Origin: Cladocopium goreaui | Taxonomy: Eukaryota; Sar; Dinophyceae; Suessiales; Symbiodiniaceae | Length of the DNA: 64,000 nucleotides | Assembly: GCA_947184155.2 (NCBI GenBank) | Contig: CAMXCT020001417.1 | Span: forward strand, 71,040 to 135,039 | Reading direction: 5' to 3' | Shown: positions 63,013-64,000 of the stretch, one piece after another | How the letters are laid out: the number at the start of each line of letters is the position of its first letter | Numbering within the stretch: the stretch's first letter is position 1 | Notes under the pieces: model-generated | Database searches by the model: none | What the model was told of the DNA's origin: nothing | Seen by the model: the letters and a program-made list of their open reading frames with translations, nothing else | Position numbers and translations under genes: made by a program

Positions 63013-63057
63013 GCCTTGCCCAACACAGCCGAGGAATGGGGGGGTGCGGTCTGGGGG
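63013..63057 (+). CDS. Candidate internal exon of gene 6
   Basis: Fifteen codons between ACACTTAG/GCC and GGG/GTAGCC: ALPNTAEEWGGAVWG. Phase 0 on both sides. Confidence 0.35.
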
Positions 63058-63164
63058 GTAGCCAGATTTTTCCGTTTTTTGGGGGTGGCTTTCTAGGGTT
63101 TTCCATGAGTTTCCAGGGTTTCCATATGTTTCCATGTCCAAATTCTTGGTCGCCGGAGCGCCAG

Positions 63165-63215
63165 GAAGGCCATGAAATTGAGGAGCAACACTGCGATCCC
63201 TGCCAGTCCTGTCAG
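63165..63215 (+). CDS. Candidate internal exon of gene 6
   Basis: Seventeen codons between GAGCGCCAG/GAA and TGTCAG/GTGGGT: EGHEIEEQHCDPCQSCQ. CDPCQSC has zinc-knuckle-like spacing, but too little is seen to name it. Confidence 0.45.
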
Positions 63216-63568
63216 GTGGGTACCATGGAAGACCTGAGATGGGCTGTGCATAGGGATACCCCATGATACCCCATGATACCCCATTTTATCAATATTTAAA
63301 CTAGTAAACATATGTAAACTAATATGTAAACTAATATGGAAACATATGTAAACATGTGGTTTTAATCTATGAGATCTGGGGTATCTGTTAAAAAATGAAC
63401 TGAGCGATGAATTTGGGAGAACATGGGTCTTGACCAAAATTTCGGTCAGGAACCTGCAGATTTTACATATTCCAGGCACAAACAATCTATTTTTGGGGGT
63501 TTTCGACTTTGGAACGTGCCGATGTATCCTCCACATGCATGAAGGCCTGACAAGCAATCAGTATATAG
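63216..63568. other. Intronic or intergenic stretch with a coding-like end
   Basis: GGATACCCCATGATACCCC and TAAACTAATATGTAAACTAA repeats at 63249-63340. From 63440 two + frames are open (EPADFTYSRHKQSIFGGFRL and FDFGTCRCILHMHEGLTSNQ). Confidence 0.4.
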
Positions 63569-64000
63569 TCCGAGATTGTTTGGCCCCTTCTTTGGTTGAG
63601 TCCCCTTGTCTTTTGGAGTTTCCTGATGCAATCGATTCACGGGGGGTTCAAAATGTTGGAGCTTTCATTTTTCCCAATTGGCGCTTGTAACGTGATGTTA
63701 AGACAGTTCAAAGCAGCTGCCTCAATAGCGCCCCAAAGCCATGTGGTGATCCGAAAAATTGGGGTGTCCACTGGGACAGCGCTAGGAGCTCACAAAGTTG
63801 CTTGCGGAGCTTCGGAGGGACTTGATGGATGCAGGTTGGGCTTTGGTGTCAAGATATGCTGGTCACACCGCTCCGATATTTTGTGGTCTGACATTGAAAA
63901 GGGGGGGAAGATACAAAACCAATTTTCTTCTTGCAGACGTTGTGGTTGTGGTTGCTGTCGTTGCTGTCGTTGCTGTCGTTGCTGTCGTTGCTGTCGTTGC
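63569..64000 (+). CDS. Long open frame running off the window, unknown Cys-rich end
   Basis: 432 bp without a stop: SEIVWPLLWLSPLVFWSFL, MQSIHGGFKMLELSFFPIG, FKAAASIAPQSHVVIRKIG, VSTGTALGAHKVACGASEGL, DGCRLGFGVKICWSHRSD, then RRCGCGCCRCCRCC over a 9-bp tandem repeat. An intron may start at or before GCAG/ACGTTG (63936), in which case the repeat is read in another frame (for example Val/Ala). Partial at the right edge. Confidence 0.4.
63951..64000. repeat. 9-bp tandem repeat GTTGCTGTC
   Basis: At least five units, continuing past the window. The unit is a multiple of three, so any coding frame through it stays open. Confidence 0.9.

Overview
This window looks like nuclear DNA of an intron-rich eukaryote, most likely a dinoflagellate (Symbiodiniaceae or a relative). 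It is AT-rich and full of TA microsatellites and short inverted-repeat elements. Apart from one retroelement it has no long ORF. Coding signal comes as short islands bounded by AG/G acceptors and GT, GC or possibly GA donors, and GC and GA donors are known from dinoflagellates. The retroelement is a Ty1/copia element carrying a cytosine-methyltransferase-like domain, a combination reported from dinoflagellates. No dinoflagellate spliced-leader relic, rRNA, tRNA or CRISPR was found.

Layout. 1-13.6 kb: MITE-rich DNA with a few coding-like islands (best at 4.17-4.98 kb and 5.9 kb). 13.6-43.9 kb (+): exons of one gene for a dicarboxylate/amino-acid:cation symporter (SLC1/DAACS family). The 3' half is anchored by family motifs in the right order and in compatible phases: a serine-rich-loop-like FSTSQMATTIP, then NMDGT, LLATLLST..IP, DWLLDRLRT and VNVYGD. 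The 5' half is tentative. 44-51 kb: further + strand islands from at least two unidentified genes (46.1-46.7 kb, 48.2-49.1 kb, 50.3-50.6 kb). 51.1-59.6 kb (-): a complete, young copia element with 379-bp LTRs and a 2574-codon ORF, inserted in a TA-rich minisatellite. 59.6-60.3 kb: the rest of that minisatellite and a 100-bp assembly gap. 60.4-64 kb (+): coding islands of two or more unidentified genes, the last running off the window.

The most conspicuous unexplained structure is the set of short inverted-repeat families (called A to I here), scattered every 1-3 kb outside the retroelement. Family A (TACCCTCTGG ends, TA target) has about 20 copies and family B (CTGGTTGGTGG ends) about 15. Most lie inside introns. 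Family B termini read as GT...AG splice sites, and at 48970 the end of a B copy is placed exactly where a phase-compatible 3' splice site is needed, so family B is a good introner candidate.

Limits: all exon calls were made by eye. Without RNA or homology searches, single islands outside the transporter's 3' half can be wrong in frame or even strand, and confidences reflect this.
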